DNA from: an uncultured Acidimicrobiaceae bacterium | GTDB taxonomy: Bacteria; Actinomycetota; Acidimicrobiia; Acidimicrobiales; Ilumatobacteraceae | Direction: 5' to 3' | DNA: 64,000 bases | NCBI GenBank assembly: GCA_903919455.1 | Contig: CAIXIJ010000005.1 | Span: forward strand, 1 to 64,000 | The notes under the pieces: generated by a model | Seen by the model: the letters and a program-made list of their open reading frames with translations, nothing else | Databases searched by the model: none | What the model was told of the DNA's origin: nothing | Shown: positions 47,437 through 55,498 of the stretch, piece after piece | Position numbering within the stretch: position 1 is the first letter of the stretch | Layout of the letters: each line of letters opens with the position of its first letter | Program-made: the position numbers and the translations under genes

Positions 47437-49350
47437 TCAGCCGCCTGCAGCGCAGCCGGCGCCGCCCGCAGTGGGCATGATCGCCAACTCGTGGATGGCC
47501 GCCGTAGCGATCTTTGCGAACAGCGGCGCCGCAGCCTTACCACCGAAGCGATCCGCCGAGGTGGGGTCGGGTTCGTCAATGGTGACCAGGATCGTCACCT
47601 TGGGAGCCTGGGCGGGGAAGAAGCCCGCGAACGACGCCCGGTAGAGACGGTTGTTCTTGTCGCCGTAGGTGCCCTTCTGGACCTTGTAGGCGGTGCCGGT
47701 CTTTCCTGCAACCGCGATGCCATCGATCCGAGCGTCCTGGCCGGTGCCATCACACACCACACCCTGCATCATCGAGGTCATCGTTGCCGCCGAGGCCTTC
47801 GAGATCACCGTGTGGCTCTTCGACTTGGCGGTCTTCTGTACCGAACCATCGGCACCGATGGTGGCCTTCAGCAGTTTCGGCTCCACGAACACGCCCTTGT
47901 TGGCCACCGCGTTGATTGCAGCGGTGAACTGCAGCGCGGATGCCTGATAGTGGTAGCCGTACGTGACCGTCACGGCCTCCGTGCCCTGCCACTTGTCGGG
48001 CGAATCGATGATGCCGTTCGTCTCGCCCGGGAAGTTCAGCGATGTCTTATGGCCGAAGCCGAACAGATCCAGGTACTTCGCCAAGGTGGTGGTACCGACC
48101 TGATTGGCCAGTTTGTAGGTGCCCAGGTTCGAGGAGTGCACGAGGATGTCGCGCATCGACATCGGAACGGTGCCATGAGGTTCGGCGTCATTGATCGTCT
48201 TCTCCCACTGCGTTCCCGGGTTGAAAACCATCTTGCCGGGCACATCGATCACGGTCTCGGGGGTCGCCGTGCCGGTGTCGACCACCGCAGACAGGCTGAA
48301 CACCTTGGCCACCGACCCGGGCTCGAACGCCTCCACGGCGGCGAGGTTGGCGGAGGTCACCTTCACCTGGTCGTCCTTGGTATCGCGCTCCACGTTTGCC
48401 ATGGCGTAGATCTCGCCGGTGGCGGTGTCCATCACGACCACCGTGCCGCCCTTGGCCTTCACCTCGTCCACACGTTGGAGCAACCCTTGCTCCACCTGGA
48501 ACTGCAGCGACCGGTCGAGAGTGAGCACCAGGTCCTGACCGGGAATGGGCTGAATGGTGGTGGCATCGGAACCGGCAATGGAACGGCCCTTGCTGTCGTG
48601 CTCGCGTACCCGCTCGCCGTCGGTGCCGGTGAGCAGATTGTCGAACTGCATCTCGAGCCCGGCTGTGCCATTCCCATCGATGTCGGTGCGGCCTAGCACG
48701 CTGCGGCCAACCTCTCCGCTCGGCATCGTGCGCTTGTCTTCGCGCACCCGATCCACACCTGCGAGGTTCAGCGCCATCACTGCATCGGCGGTCGTGTCGT
48801 CGATCTGACGGGCCACATAGACAAAGCTCTTGTCCTTCGCCGTCATCGCTGCGAGCAACTTCGCCTGCTTGGTGGCGTCGAGACCAAGCACCGACGACAA
48901 CACGCCGAGCGTGGCCTGTGGATCGGTGATGAGCTGCGGGTTCACGAAGATGGTGCTCGAGGGAACGCTGATAGCAAGCTCTCCTCCGTCGCGAGCGAAG
49001 ATCGTGCCGCGTTGCGCGTGCAGCACGCTCTCGCTGACACGTTGGGCGCGTCCGGCCGCGACGAGCGTGTCGCTGCCCACGGTCTGCAGGAACACGACCC
49101 GACCGATCACCGCAAGGAACACCAGGGCGGTGAGACCGAGCACGAAGAGCATGCGAGCGCGAGGGTTGCCGGCACGAAACGTCAGCCGAATCGTGGCCGG
49201 CTTCTTCGCCCGCCTTTGCTGCGGTTGGCGCTGTTTCTGAACACGCGGTGCTGCAACACGCGGTGCTGCAACACGCGGTGGAGCGCTGCGCTTCACCGGA
49301 GCCGTGCGGGTGACGGGTCCGTGCGTACGGGTGCGGGTGCTATTGCTCAC
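47437..49350 (-). CDS. ftsI: FtsI-type class B penicillin-binding protein
   Basis: RGTIFARDGGELAISV, FEPGSVAKVFSLSAV (SxxK), HSSNLGTYKLA (SxN), VAGKTGTAYKV (KTG); dcw position. Confidence 0.95.
   Translation of the reverse strand: MSNSTRTRTHGPVTRTAPVKRSAPPRVAAPRVAAPRVQKQRQPQQRRAKKPATIRLTFRAGNPRARMLFVLGLTALVFLAVIGRVVFLQTVGSDTLVAAGRAQRVSESVLHAQRGTIFARDGGELAISVPSSTIFVNPQLITDPQATLGVLSSVLGLDATKQAKLLAAMTAKDKSFVYVARQIDDTTADAVMALNLAGVDRVREDKRTMPSGEVGRSVLGRTDIDGNGTAGLEMQFDNLLTGTDGERVREHDSKGRSIAGSDATTIQPIPGQDLVLTLDRSLQFQVEQGLLQRVDEVKAKGGTVVVMDTATGEIYAMANVERDTKDDQVKVTSANLAAVEAFEPGSVAKVFSLSAVVDTGTATPETVIDVPGKMVFNPGTQWEKTINDAEPHGTVPMSMRDILVHSSNLGTYKLANQVGTTTLAKYLDLFGFGHKTSLNFPGETNGIIDSPDKWQGTEAVTVTYGYHYQASALQFTAAINAVANKGVFVEPKLLKATIGADGSVQKTAKSKSHTVISKASAATMTSMMQGVVCDGTGQDARIDGIAVAGKTGTAYKVQKGTYGDKNNRLYRASFAGFFPAQAPKVTILVTIDEPDPTSADRFGGKAAAPLFAKIATAAIHELAIMPTAGGAGCAAGG
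49241..49280. repeat. 15-bp tandem repeat in ftsI N-terminal region
   Basis: acacgcggtgctgca repeated 2.7 times; encodes PRVAAPRVAAPRV. Confidence 0.8.
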
Positions 49351-49841
49351 GGCGCTCCACCCGACTGCGCCTTGACCGCGGCGTATGAAGCGAACTCTTC
49401 TTCGATCGTCACCTTCGCCACGTGGTCCCTCGGCGCGCCACTGCGCTGGACTGCCGCCACCACGCTGGCGTCGAGCGTTCGGAACTGCGTCTGGGTGGCG
49501 GGTACCATGCCGAGTGCCGCAGCCTGGGTGGCGAGCCGGCCGGGCGAACGAAGCTCGGCTCGTTCACGGCGCAACACGTCGTACTGCTGGTGTGCTGCGC
49601 GAATACGCCGGTCCAAGGTGTCGAGCGCAAGTTGACGGCGGGCGATTTGCGTCTGGAAGGCAGCGGCTCCCAGCATCAGACCAAACACCACGACACAGCC
49701 GGCGACGATCCAGCGCGCCGTGCGACGCTGCGGAGCGACGACGACGAGGCTGGGCTTCTGGACTACAGGGCGCTCGTACGCGCTGCCGTGAACACGGCTG
49801 CGGACAGAGGTCGCTCGTTCGGAGTGCGCGGGCAATGCCAT
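49347..49841 (-). CDS. ftsL: FtsL-like septum-formation protein
   Basis: Short bitopic protein: single TM WIVAGCVVVFGLMLGAAAF then coiled coil; between rsmH and ftsI. Confidence 0.7.
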   Translation of the reverse strand: MALPAHSERATSVRSRVHGSAYERPVVQKPSLVVVAPQRRTARWIVAGCVVVFGLMLGAAAFQTQIARRQLALDTLDRRIRAAHQQYDVLRRERAELRSPGRLATQAAALGMVPATQTQFRTLDASVVAAVQRSGAPRDHVAKVTIEEEFASYAAVKAQSGGAP

Positions 49842-49851
49842 GGCAGATCCC

Positions 49852-50817
49852 TCAGCGACGACCGCGGGTAGGGCTGTCGGCGATGCGCTCGACCACGCGG
49901 AGTCGGGCACTCGCAGCGCGGCGGTTGCCGGCCTGTTCAGCGGGCGAAGGGGTGCGAGGCACGCCGCGCACGAGACGGACGGTCTGCACCGCGTCGCACA
50001 CACACGGCAGCTCCGGCGGGCATTCGCAGCCGCCAGTGTCGGCCTCCCGGAAGGTCTCCTTCACGATGCGGTCCTCGCCCGAGTGGTACGAGAGCACTGC
50101 GATACGCGCCCCGGGGGTGGTGCGATCGATGGCGGCATCGAGCGCCGCGGGGAGGGCGTCGAGTTCGCCGTTGACCTCGATACGGATGGCCTGGAAGGTG
50201 CGCTTGGCCGGGTGGCCACCGGTGCGGCGCGCTGCGGCTGGGATGGCGCTCACGACGATCTCGGCGAGTTGCGCGGTGCGCTCGATCGGACGCGCCGCGA
50301 CGATGGCGTTGGCAATCCGCTTGGCAAAGCGCTCGTCGCCGTACTGCTGCAGCACACGGGCGAGCTGGTCGGCCGGGTACCCGTTCACCACGTCGCTGGC
50401 AGACCACGCTTGGCTCTGGTCCATGCGCATGTCGAGCGGGGCGTCATTGCGGTAGCTGAAGCCCCGATCGGCCACGTCGAGCTGGGGAGAGCTCACCCCG
50501 AGGTCGAACAGTGCACCGGAGAGCTGATCGATGTGCATGGCGTCCATGGCGTCGTGAAGGCCGTCGAATCGCGTGTGATACACCCGCACCCTGTCGCCGA
50601 ATCGGGCGAGCCGCTGCTGCGCTGCCGCTAGGGCCCGCTCGTCGCGGTCGATCCCGAGGATCGAGAGGTGCTCCCACCGGTCGAGCAGATGTTCTGCGTG
50701 CCCGCCGCCACCAAGGGTGGCATCCAGCACGAAACCTGCTGGGACGGGTCCGAAGAGGGCGCCGATCTCGTGCACCATCACCGGGAGGTGGTGGAACTCG
50801 TGGTCGGTCGCCGTCAC
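49852..50817 (-). CDS. rsmH: 16S rRNA (cytosine1402-N4)-methyltransferase
   Basis: HLPVMVHEIGALFGPVPAGFVLDATLGGGGHAEHLL, LFDLGVSSPQLDVADRGFSYRNDAPLDMRMD, VLSYHSGEDRIVKE. Confidence 0.97.
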   Translation of the reverse strand: MTATDHEFHHLPVMVHEIGALFGPVPAGFVLDATLGGGGHAEHLLDRWEHLSILGIDRDERALAAAQQRLARFGDRVRVYHTRFDGLHDAMDAMHIDQLSGALFDLGVSSPQLDVADRGFSYRNDAPLDMRMDQSQAWSASDVVNGYPADQLARVLQQYGDERFAKRIANAIVAARPIERTAQLAEIVVSAIPAAARRTGGHPAKRTFQAIRIEVNGELDALPAALDAAIDRTTPGARIAVLSYHSGEDRIVKETFREADTGGCECPPELPCVCDAVQTVRLVRGVPRTPSPAEQAGNRRAASARLRVVERIADSPTRGRR

Positions 50818-51077
50818 CGAAGACCGCTTCCGATCAACCGGCCGACTGCAGCTCCCCGGCTCACGAGTGCCGCCGGGATGTCTCCCCGGACAAGCGAAAC
50901 GGAAGCGGGCGGAGTGAGGGCTGTCCATCGTGTGAGCCGGGAGGCTGCAGACGGCCGGGCGAGGCACTCGACGAAGTACTCGAGCTGTTCGGAAGCCTGG
51001 TGGGGTGTGGTGGCGAGTCGTCCTGGTGCCTCGCTCCTCCTTTGGGTGTCCAGAAACTGGTACTGAATGGTCATCAT
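50814..51077 (-). CDS. Possible 87-aa ORF filling the mraZ-rsmH interval
   Basis: MMTIQYQFLDTQRRSEAPGRL...; begins just after mraZ stop and ends with a GTGA overlap with rsmH GTG; no domain. Confidence 0.25.
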   Translation of the reverse strand: MMTIQYQFLDTQRRSEAPGRLATTPHQASEQLEYFVECLARPSAASRLTRWTALTPPASVSLVRGDIPAALVSRGAAVGRLIGSGLR

Positions 51078-51079
51078 GG

Positions 51080-51496
51080 TCAGGCGCCGCCGGCCATCGA
51101 CTCGGTGCCGGCCTCGTTGACCAGCTCGTAGCGGGCGGGGGTCCAGATCTCGAGGCGGTCGAAGCTGCCGGCAACCATGACGGCACCGGACAGCGGCAGT
51201 TCGGCGTACTGACGCAGCGAATCGCCGACCTTGACGCGGCCCTGCTTGTCGAGCGCGACCAGTTCGGCGGATGCAGCGAGCGCACGCAGCACGTCGCGGC
51301 TGATCTCACCGTTGCGGACGCGAGCGGCCATCACCGCAGCCTCTTCCTCGAATGTGGCGGCGGGCACCACGCTCACGGACTTGTCGAGGCCTTTGGCCAG
51401 GTAGCAGTGCTCACCGAGGCGGTCGCGAAAGGCGGCTGGCAATGCCAGCCGGCCCTTGTCGTCGAGTTGGCGTTCGAACGCCCCGACGAACAGCAC
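51080..51496 (-). CDS. mraZ: Transcriptional regulator MraZ
   Basis: LFVGAFERQLDDKGRLALPAAFRDRLGEHCYLAKGLDKSVSVVP; second AbrB repeat LDKQGRVKVGDSLRQYAEL; GTG preceded by GTGGAGG. Confidence 0.95.
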   Translation of the reverse strand: MLFVGAFERQLDDKGRLALPAAFRDRLGEHCYLAKGLDKSVSVVPAATFEEEAAVMAARVRNGEISRDVLRALAASAELVALDKQGRVKVGDSLRQYAELPLSGAVMVAGSFDRLEIWTPARYELVNEAGTESMAGGA

Positions 51497-51545
51497 GTCG
51501 CCTCCACTTCCCTTCTCGCCTGTCTGCCTCAGGGGACGGTTGGCG

Positions 51546-51570
51546 CACCCGCACTCCCCACTGCTCCCCA
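51546..51570 (-). promoter_or_regulatory. Second MraZ-box-like array near predicted dcw transcription start
   Basis: Minus strand TGGGG-AGCAG-TGGGG-AGTGC-GGGTG; 5-nt spacers. Confidence 0.5.
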
Positions 51571-51599
51571 TCTTGCCCCCCTACTCCCCCCAAAGTCAA
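51570..51599 (-). promoter_or_regulatory. Predicted dcw (mraZ) promoter
   Basis: Minus strand TTGACT (51594-51599), 18-bp spacer, CAAGAT (51570-51575). Confidence 0.45.
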
Positions 51600-51622
51600 C
51601 CACTTCTCCCCATTTTTCCCCA
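51598..51622 (-). promoter_or_regulatory. MraZ-box array upstream of mraZ
   Basis: Minus strand TGGGG-AAAAA-TGGGG-AGAAG-TGGTT; matches three TGGGN boxes with 5-nt spacers. Confidence 0.65.
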
Positions 51623-51662
51623 CGGAGCGCTTCCGCGTCCCCACCCCGCGCGCTCCCCCCTT

Positions 51663-51782
51663 GGGCGCGAAACCCGCCAAATGCGGCTCACTTCGCGCCC
51701 ACGGGCGCGAAAGGTGCCAGAAATGGCAGGAATCTCACCCGTGGGCGCGATTCCTGCCAACTTGCGTGGGGGTCGCGGCGAG
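51663..51782. repeat. 40-bp-period structured intergenic repeat
   Basis: GGGCGCGA at 51663, 51703, 51743; inverted repeats GGGCGCGAA/TTCGCGCCC (51663-51671, 51692-51700) and TGGCAGGAAT/ATTCCTGCCA (51724-51733, 51750-51759). Confidence 0.75.
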
Positions 51783-51808
51783 CCACGCGGGCCGGGGGTG
51801 AGCCGGGC

Positions 51809-51827
51809 GGGGCGGGGCGGGGCGGGG
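51809..51827 (+). other. G-quadruplex-prone tract
   Basis: GGGGCGGGGCGGGGCGGGG, four G4 runs with single-C loops; more G-runs to 51860. Confidence 0.7.
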
Positions 51828-51865
51828 CCGGCGAGGGGCCGGGCGGGGCCGGGGGCCGGGTCGAC

Positions 51866-51889
51866 GGTTGGCGTGGTTGGCGTGGTTGG
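51866..51889 (+). repeat. 9-bp repeat, two-quartet G4-like
   Basis: GGTTGG-CGT-GGTTGG-CGT-GGTTGG. Confidence 0.65.
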
Positions 51890-51896
51890 CGGCGGG

Positions 51897-52556
51897 TCAG
51901 GCGGGGAGGTGGGCCACGAGCGCGGCCATCACCTGGTCGGCCGGTGCAGCCACGCACGCTGCCGAGGCAGCCAACTCGGCTGCTACAGGCCGCGGTGTTG
52001 CCACCAGCGCAGCCACCAGTTCCGGCCGCCACCGCAGGTGACACATGGTCTGGAATCTCGCCAGGTCACGACTCCGGCGTTGGGAGATACCGACCAGTTT
52101 GCCCGTCCCGCTTATCACCTCGCCGGTTCCGATACCGGCCCAGCACACCTGCTTCGACCAGGAATTCGACTCCATCGACCCCTCGTGTACTCGGCCCTCT
52201 ACGCCAAGCTCGGCCAGCGCAGTCGCCCAGGCCCGGCCCAGCCACAGCATGGAGCGAGCTACATCATCCAGCCACAGATCGTCGCCGGCCGGGACCACCA
52301 CGTCGGCCCACACGAACTCGCCCGGCAGCAGCAACACGGCTCCCCCGCCGCTGCGACGTCGAACGACATCCGCCCCCAGCGCTGCGGCCACACGCGACGC
52401 TGCTTCCACCGGACTCTGAGCAGACCCAAGCACCAGCGTGGGCCGCTCCACGGTATGGAACGTGATCGACCGCTCCGCGACCGGCGTCGAGGCGTGGAAT
52501 GCCGCAGCGTCGCCGTGAGAGTGTCGAATGGTCCAGCCGTGGGGCATGAGGCCCAT
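51897..52556 (-). CDS. Lipoate/biotin-protein ligase A family protein
   Basis: ERPTLVLGSAQS, VVRRRSGGGAVLLLPGEFVWADVVVP, SGTGKLVGISQRRSRD. Confidence 0.88.
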   Translation of the reverse strand: MGLMPHGWTIRHSHGDAAAFHASTPVAERSITFHTVERPTLVLGSAQSPVEAASRVAAALGADVVRRRSGGGAVLLLPGEFVWADVVVPAGDDLWLDDVARSMLWLGRAWATALAELGVEGRVHEGSMESNSWSKQVCWAGIGTGEVISGTGKLVGISQRRSRDLARFQTMCHLRWRPELVAALVATPRPVAAELAASAACVAAPADQVMAALVAHLPA

Positions 52557-52569
52557 GCTAGGGACGGTG

Positions 52570-53067
52570 TCAGCTGGCGAAGGCCAGGTATGGCTTCCAT
52601 TCGTCGGGCACCATGGCCACCGCGGCACTCACCCAGGCGTGTTCCTTCGGGGCCCGCGGCGGCCGGGCCAGCACCATGTTGGCCTCCGCCGGAGTGCGAT
52701 CCCGCTTGCGAAGGTTGCACGGACGGCACGCCGCAGCGACGTTCTCCCACTCGTGCTGCCCACCTCGACTACGAGGCACGATGTGGTCGATGGAGTCGGC
52801 GAAACCACCGCAGTACTGACAGCGGAACTCATCGCGGGCGAACAGTGCCCGCCGCGAGAGCGTGGTGCGCCGATGAAATGGTGCCCTCACCATGTACCGC
52901 AGTCGAACCACCGACGGGCTGGGCAGCACCAAGTTGGGCGAGTGGAGTTCTGTGCCGTCGTCGGCCACGAGGTCGGCGCGATCGGCGATGATCAGACACG
53001 CTGCCCGACGGGCAGGCACCACGGAGAGCGGCTCATAGGTGACATTCAACACCAGCGCGCTCCGCAT
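52570..53067 (-). CDS. HNH endonuclease
   Basis: ARDEFRCQYCGGFADSIDHIVPRSRGGQHEWENVAAACRPCNLRKRDRTP. Confidence 0.93.
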   Translation of the reverse strand: MRSALVLNVTYEPLSVVPARRAACLIIADRADLVADDGTELHSPNLVLPSPSVVRLRYMVRAPFHRRTTLSRRALFARDEFRCQYCGGFADSIDHIVPRSRGGQHEWENVAAACRPCNLRKRDRTPAEANMVLARPPRAPKEHAWVSAAVAMVPDEWKPYLAFAS

Positions 53068-53109
53068 GGCTCCGCTACCCGCGCGCCCTCGTACCGGAGG
53101 TCCGCCGCC

Positions 53110-53349
53110 TCATGCGACCTGGTCCTGCTGTTTGCACCACGCGAGGTAGTTCACCACATCCGCAGGCTCGATGTGAGCATTCGCAGCGCCGTACTGCGTG
53201 ACGAGCCGAAATCGCCAGTAGTCGGCGCTGGGCACGGGCAGGAACGGACGGTGCCGCCACCAATCGCGCGGCGTCGTGCGCCACCACTGCCGCAGCGCGG
53301 TGAGCCACAGCGACGGACGGGCTGCGACAGCGACGGCGACCTTGATCAC
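53110..53349 (-). CDS. Small uncharacterised protein
   Basis: 79 aa, WWRHRPFLPVPSADYWRFRLVTQYG...PADVVNYLAWCK; ATGA overlap with upstream acyl-CoA dehydrogenase gene. Confidence 0.75.
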   Translation of the reverse strand: MIKVAVAVAARPSLWLTALRQWWRTTPRDWWRHRPFLPVPSADYWRFRLVTQYGAANAHIEPADVVNYLAWCKQQDQVA

Positions 53350-54563
53350 ACGCGCGGTTCCTTGGGCAGTCCGAGGACCATTTCACCCATGATGTTGCGC
53401 TGCACCTGCGACGAACCGGCGTAAATGGTGCCGGCGCGGGCGTTCAGGAACGTGCCGACCCAGCTCCAGGAACTGTTCGGTGCTCCCGCATCGTCGGTAC
53501 TGAACGACGACGACGGGCCGCGCCCGGAGGGCACCATGGCGTCGGCACCAAGGATGTCGACGGCCAATTCGGTGACGACCTTGTGGTACTCGCTCCAGTA
53601 GAGCTTGCCGATGGCTGCATCGGGACCCGGGTGGTGACCCGAAAGGAACTGGGTGAGCACGCGCATGCCGTTGTAGCGCATGATCTGCACCTTGGTGTAC
53701 GAGTCGGCAAGCCGCTGGCGAATGCGCGGATCGTCGGACACGCCTCGCTCCTTGGCGAGCAGCAGCAGACGGTCTACCTCAGCCTGGAAGCGGATGGGGC
53801 CGGTGGCGGCTGCCTCGCCGCGCTCGTAGCCGAGCAGGGTCATGGCGACCGCCCAGCCATTGTTCAGGCCACCGACCACTTCGGTCTTCGGCGCCGTGGC
53901 GTCGGTGTAGAAGACCTCGTTGAACTCGCTCTCACCGGAGATCATCTTGATCGGGCGCACCTCGATGCCGGGCTGACGCATGTCGACCAGGATGAACGAG
54001 ATGCCCTTGTGGCGCGGCGCGTCGGGGTCGGTGCGTGCCAGGGTGAAGATGTGGTCGGCGAGGTGGCCCGCCGAGGTCCAGATCTTCTGGCCATTGAGAA
54101 TCCACTGGTCGCCGTCGAGTTCCGCCTTGAGACCGAGGTTCGACAAGTCGCTGCCGGCGTTGGGTTCGGAGTAGCCCTGGCACCACGTGTCTTCACCGCT
54201 GAGGATGCGGGGCAGGTAGTGCGCCTTCTGCTCGTCGGTACCCCAGTTCAGCAGCGTGTTGCCGAGCATCTGGATGCCGAACACGTCGTTCGGACCACCG
54301 GTGGGCACGCCCGCCTTGGCGAACTCTTCGGCGATGATGACCTGCTCCAGTGCCGACAGGCCGCCGCCGCCGTACTCCACCGGCCAGCCGGGGGCCAGAT
54401 AACCGGCAGAGAACAACGTTGCACGCCACTCGGTGACGAACGTCGTGAGTTCGTCGCCCTCGAGTTGGCCCATCCCACCCCAATTCGTGGGGAGCTTCTC
54501 TGCAAGGAAGGCCTGCACCTTCTCGCGATATGCCTCGGCTTCAGCGGTGTACTTGGGATGCAT
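53346..54563 (-). CDS. Acyl-CoA dehydrogenase
   Basis: PGWPVEYGGGGLSALEQVIIAEEF, CQGYSEPNAGSDLSNL, NGQKIWTSAGHLADHIFTLART. Confidence 0.95.
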   Translation of the reverse strand: MHPKYTAEAEAYREKVQAFLAEKLPTNWGGMGQLEGDELTTFVTEWRATLFSAGYLAPGWPVEYGGGGLSALEQVIIAEEFAKAGVPTGGPNDVFGIQMLGNTLLNWGTDEQKAHYLPRILSGEDTWCQGYSEPNAGSDLSNLGLKAELDGDQWILNGQKIWTSAGHLADHIFTLARTDPDAPRHKGISFILVDMRQPGIEVRPIKMISGESEFNEVFYTDATAPKTEVVGGLNNGWAVAMTLLGYERGEAAATGPIRFQAEVDRLLLLAKERGVSDDPRIRQRLADSYTKVQIMRYNGMRVLTQFLSGHHPGPDAAIGKLYWSEYHKVVTELAVDILGADAMVPSGRGPSSSFSTDDAGAPNSSWSWVGTFLNARAGTIYAGSSQVQRNIMGEMVLGLPKEPRV

Positions 54564-54573
54564 ACACCAGATG

Positions 54574-55428
54574 TTACCCACGGGTATGGCGTCGAGCCAG
54601 AGCTGCAGCACCGACCAGCGACGCCACCTGCCCCAGACCGGCGGGCACCACGGTGAATCCGCTCGTGAAGGAGAGCCGGGCCCGCTGGTCGAGTTCCGCC
54701 TGCGCAGCGCCGAAGAACGGCTCGCCAAACCCCAGTGCCACGGACCCGCCGATGACAGCGAGGCGCAGATCGCAGATGGCTCCCAGCGACGCAAGCGCTC
54801 GACCGGTGAGCAGTCCGGTGCGTTCCACGATGGCTTGCGGCGCGCGTTGTGGCGGGCGACCTGTTTCTTCCTCGATCGCCTGGCCGCTGCAGTACGCCTC
54901 GAGACAACCGAGGCCACCACAGCGACACCGCCGTCCGTCGGGTTCCACGACGATGTGTCCGACATGGCCCGCGTTACCCATCCGCCCTTCCAGCAGGCGA
55001 CCGCCGCTGACGATGCCGCCCCCGACGCCCGCTCCCAGAACCACTGCGACGAAGTCGCGAACACCCACGGCGGCTCCGCACCACGCTTCTCCCATGGCCA
55101 CGGCTTTGGCGTTGTTGTCGAGCACCGCGGGCAACCCGGTGAGCGATTCCACTTCGTCGGCGAGCGCAAAGTCCTTCCACGAAGGAATATGCAGCGGCGA
55201 CACCGTGCGGGTGACCGGGTTCATCGGCCCACCGCAACCGATGCCGGCAGCAACGGGTTGATCCGGCGCCGCGGCCAACACGCGCAGCACGATGCGCGAC
55301 AGCGCAGGCCAGACATCGCGTGCCGGCGTGGCCACGCGATCTCGCACCAGCACCTCACCTGTGTCGGAGACGACGCCCACGGCCAGCTTGGTGCCGCCGA
55401 CGTCGATGGCCAGATAACAGGTGCTCAC
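54574..55428 (-). CDS. ROK family sugar kinase (glucokinase-like)
   Basis: YLAIDVGGTKLAVGVV, LDNNAKAVAMGEAWCGAA, VVLGAGVGGGIVSGGRLLEG, GHIVVEPDGRRCRCGGLGCLEAYCSG. Confidence 0.92.
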   Translation of the reverse strand: MSTCYLAIDVGGTKLAVGVVSDTGEVLVRDRVATPARDVWPALSRIVLRVLAAAPDQPVAAGIGCGGPMNPVTRTVSPLHIPSWKDFALADEVESLTGLPAVLDNNAKAVAMGEAWCGAAVGVRDFVAVVLGAGVGGGIVSGGRLLEGRMGNAGHVGHIVVEPDGRRCRCGGLGCLEAYCSGQAIEEETGRPPQRAPQAIVERTGLLTGRALASLGAICDLRLAVIGGSVALGFGEPFFGAAQAELDQRARLSFTSGFTVVPAGLGQVASLVGAAALARRHTRG

Positions 55429-55498
55429 CTCGACGACGGTAGCCACCGATTCGGTACCCGACGCAGCACCCCTGCGAGATACGTCTACCCTGTCGCTC

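Noticed and set aside
51663-51782. CRISPR-like array because of the regular 40-bp spacing
   Set aside because: Only three short (8-bp) identical cores, diverged units, no conserved 25-40 bp repeat and no cas genes.
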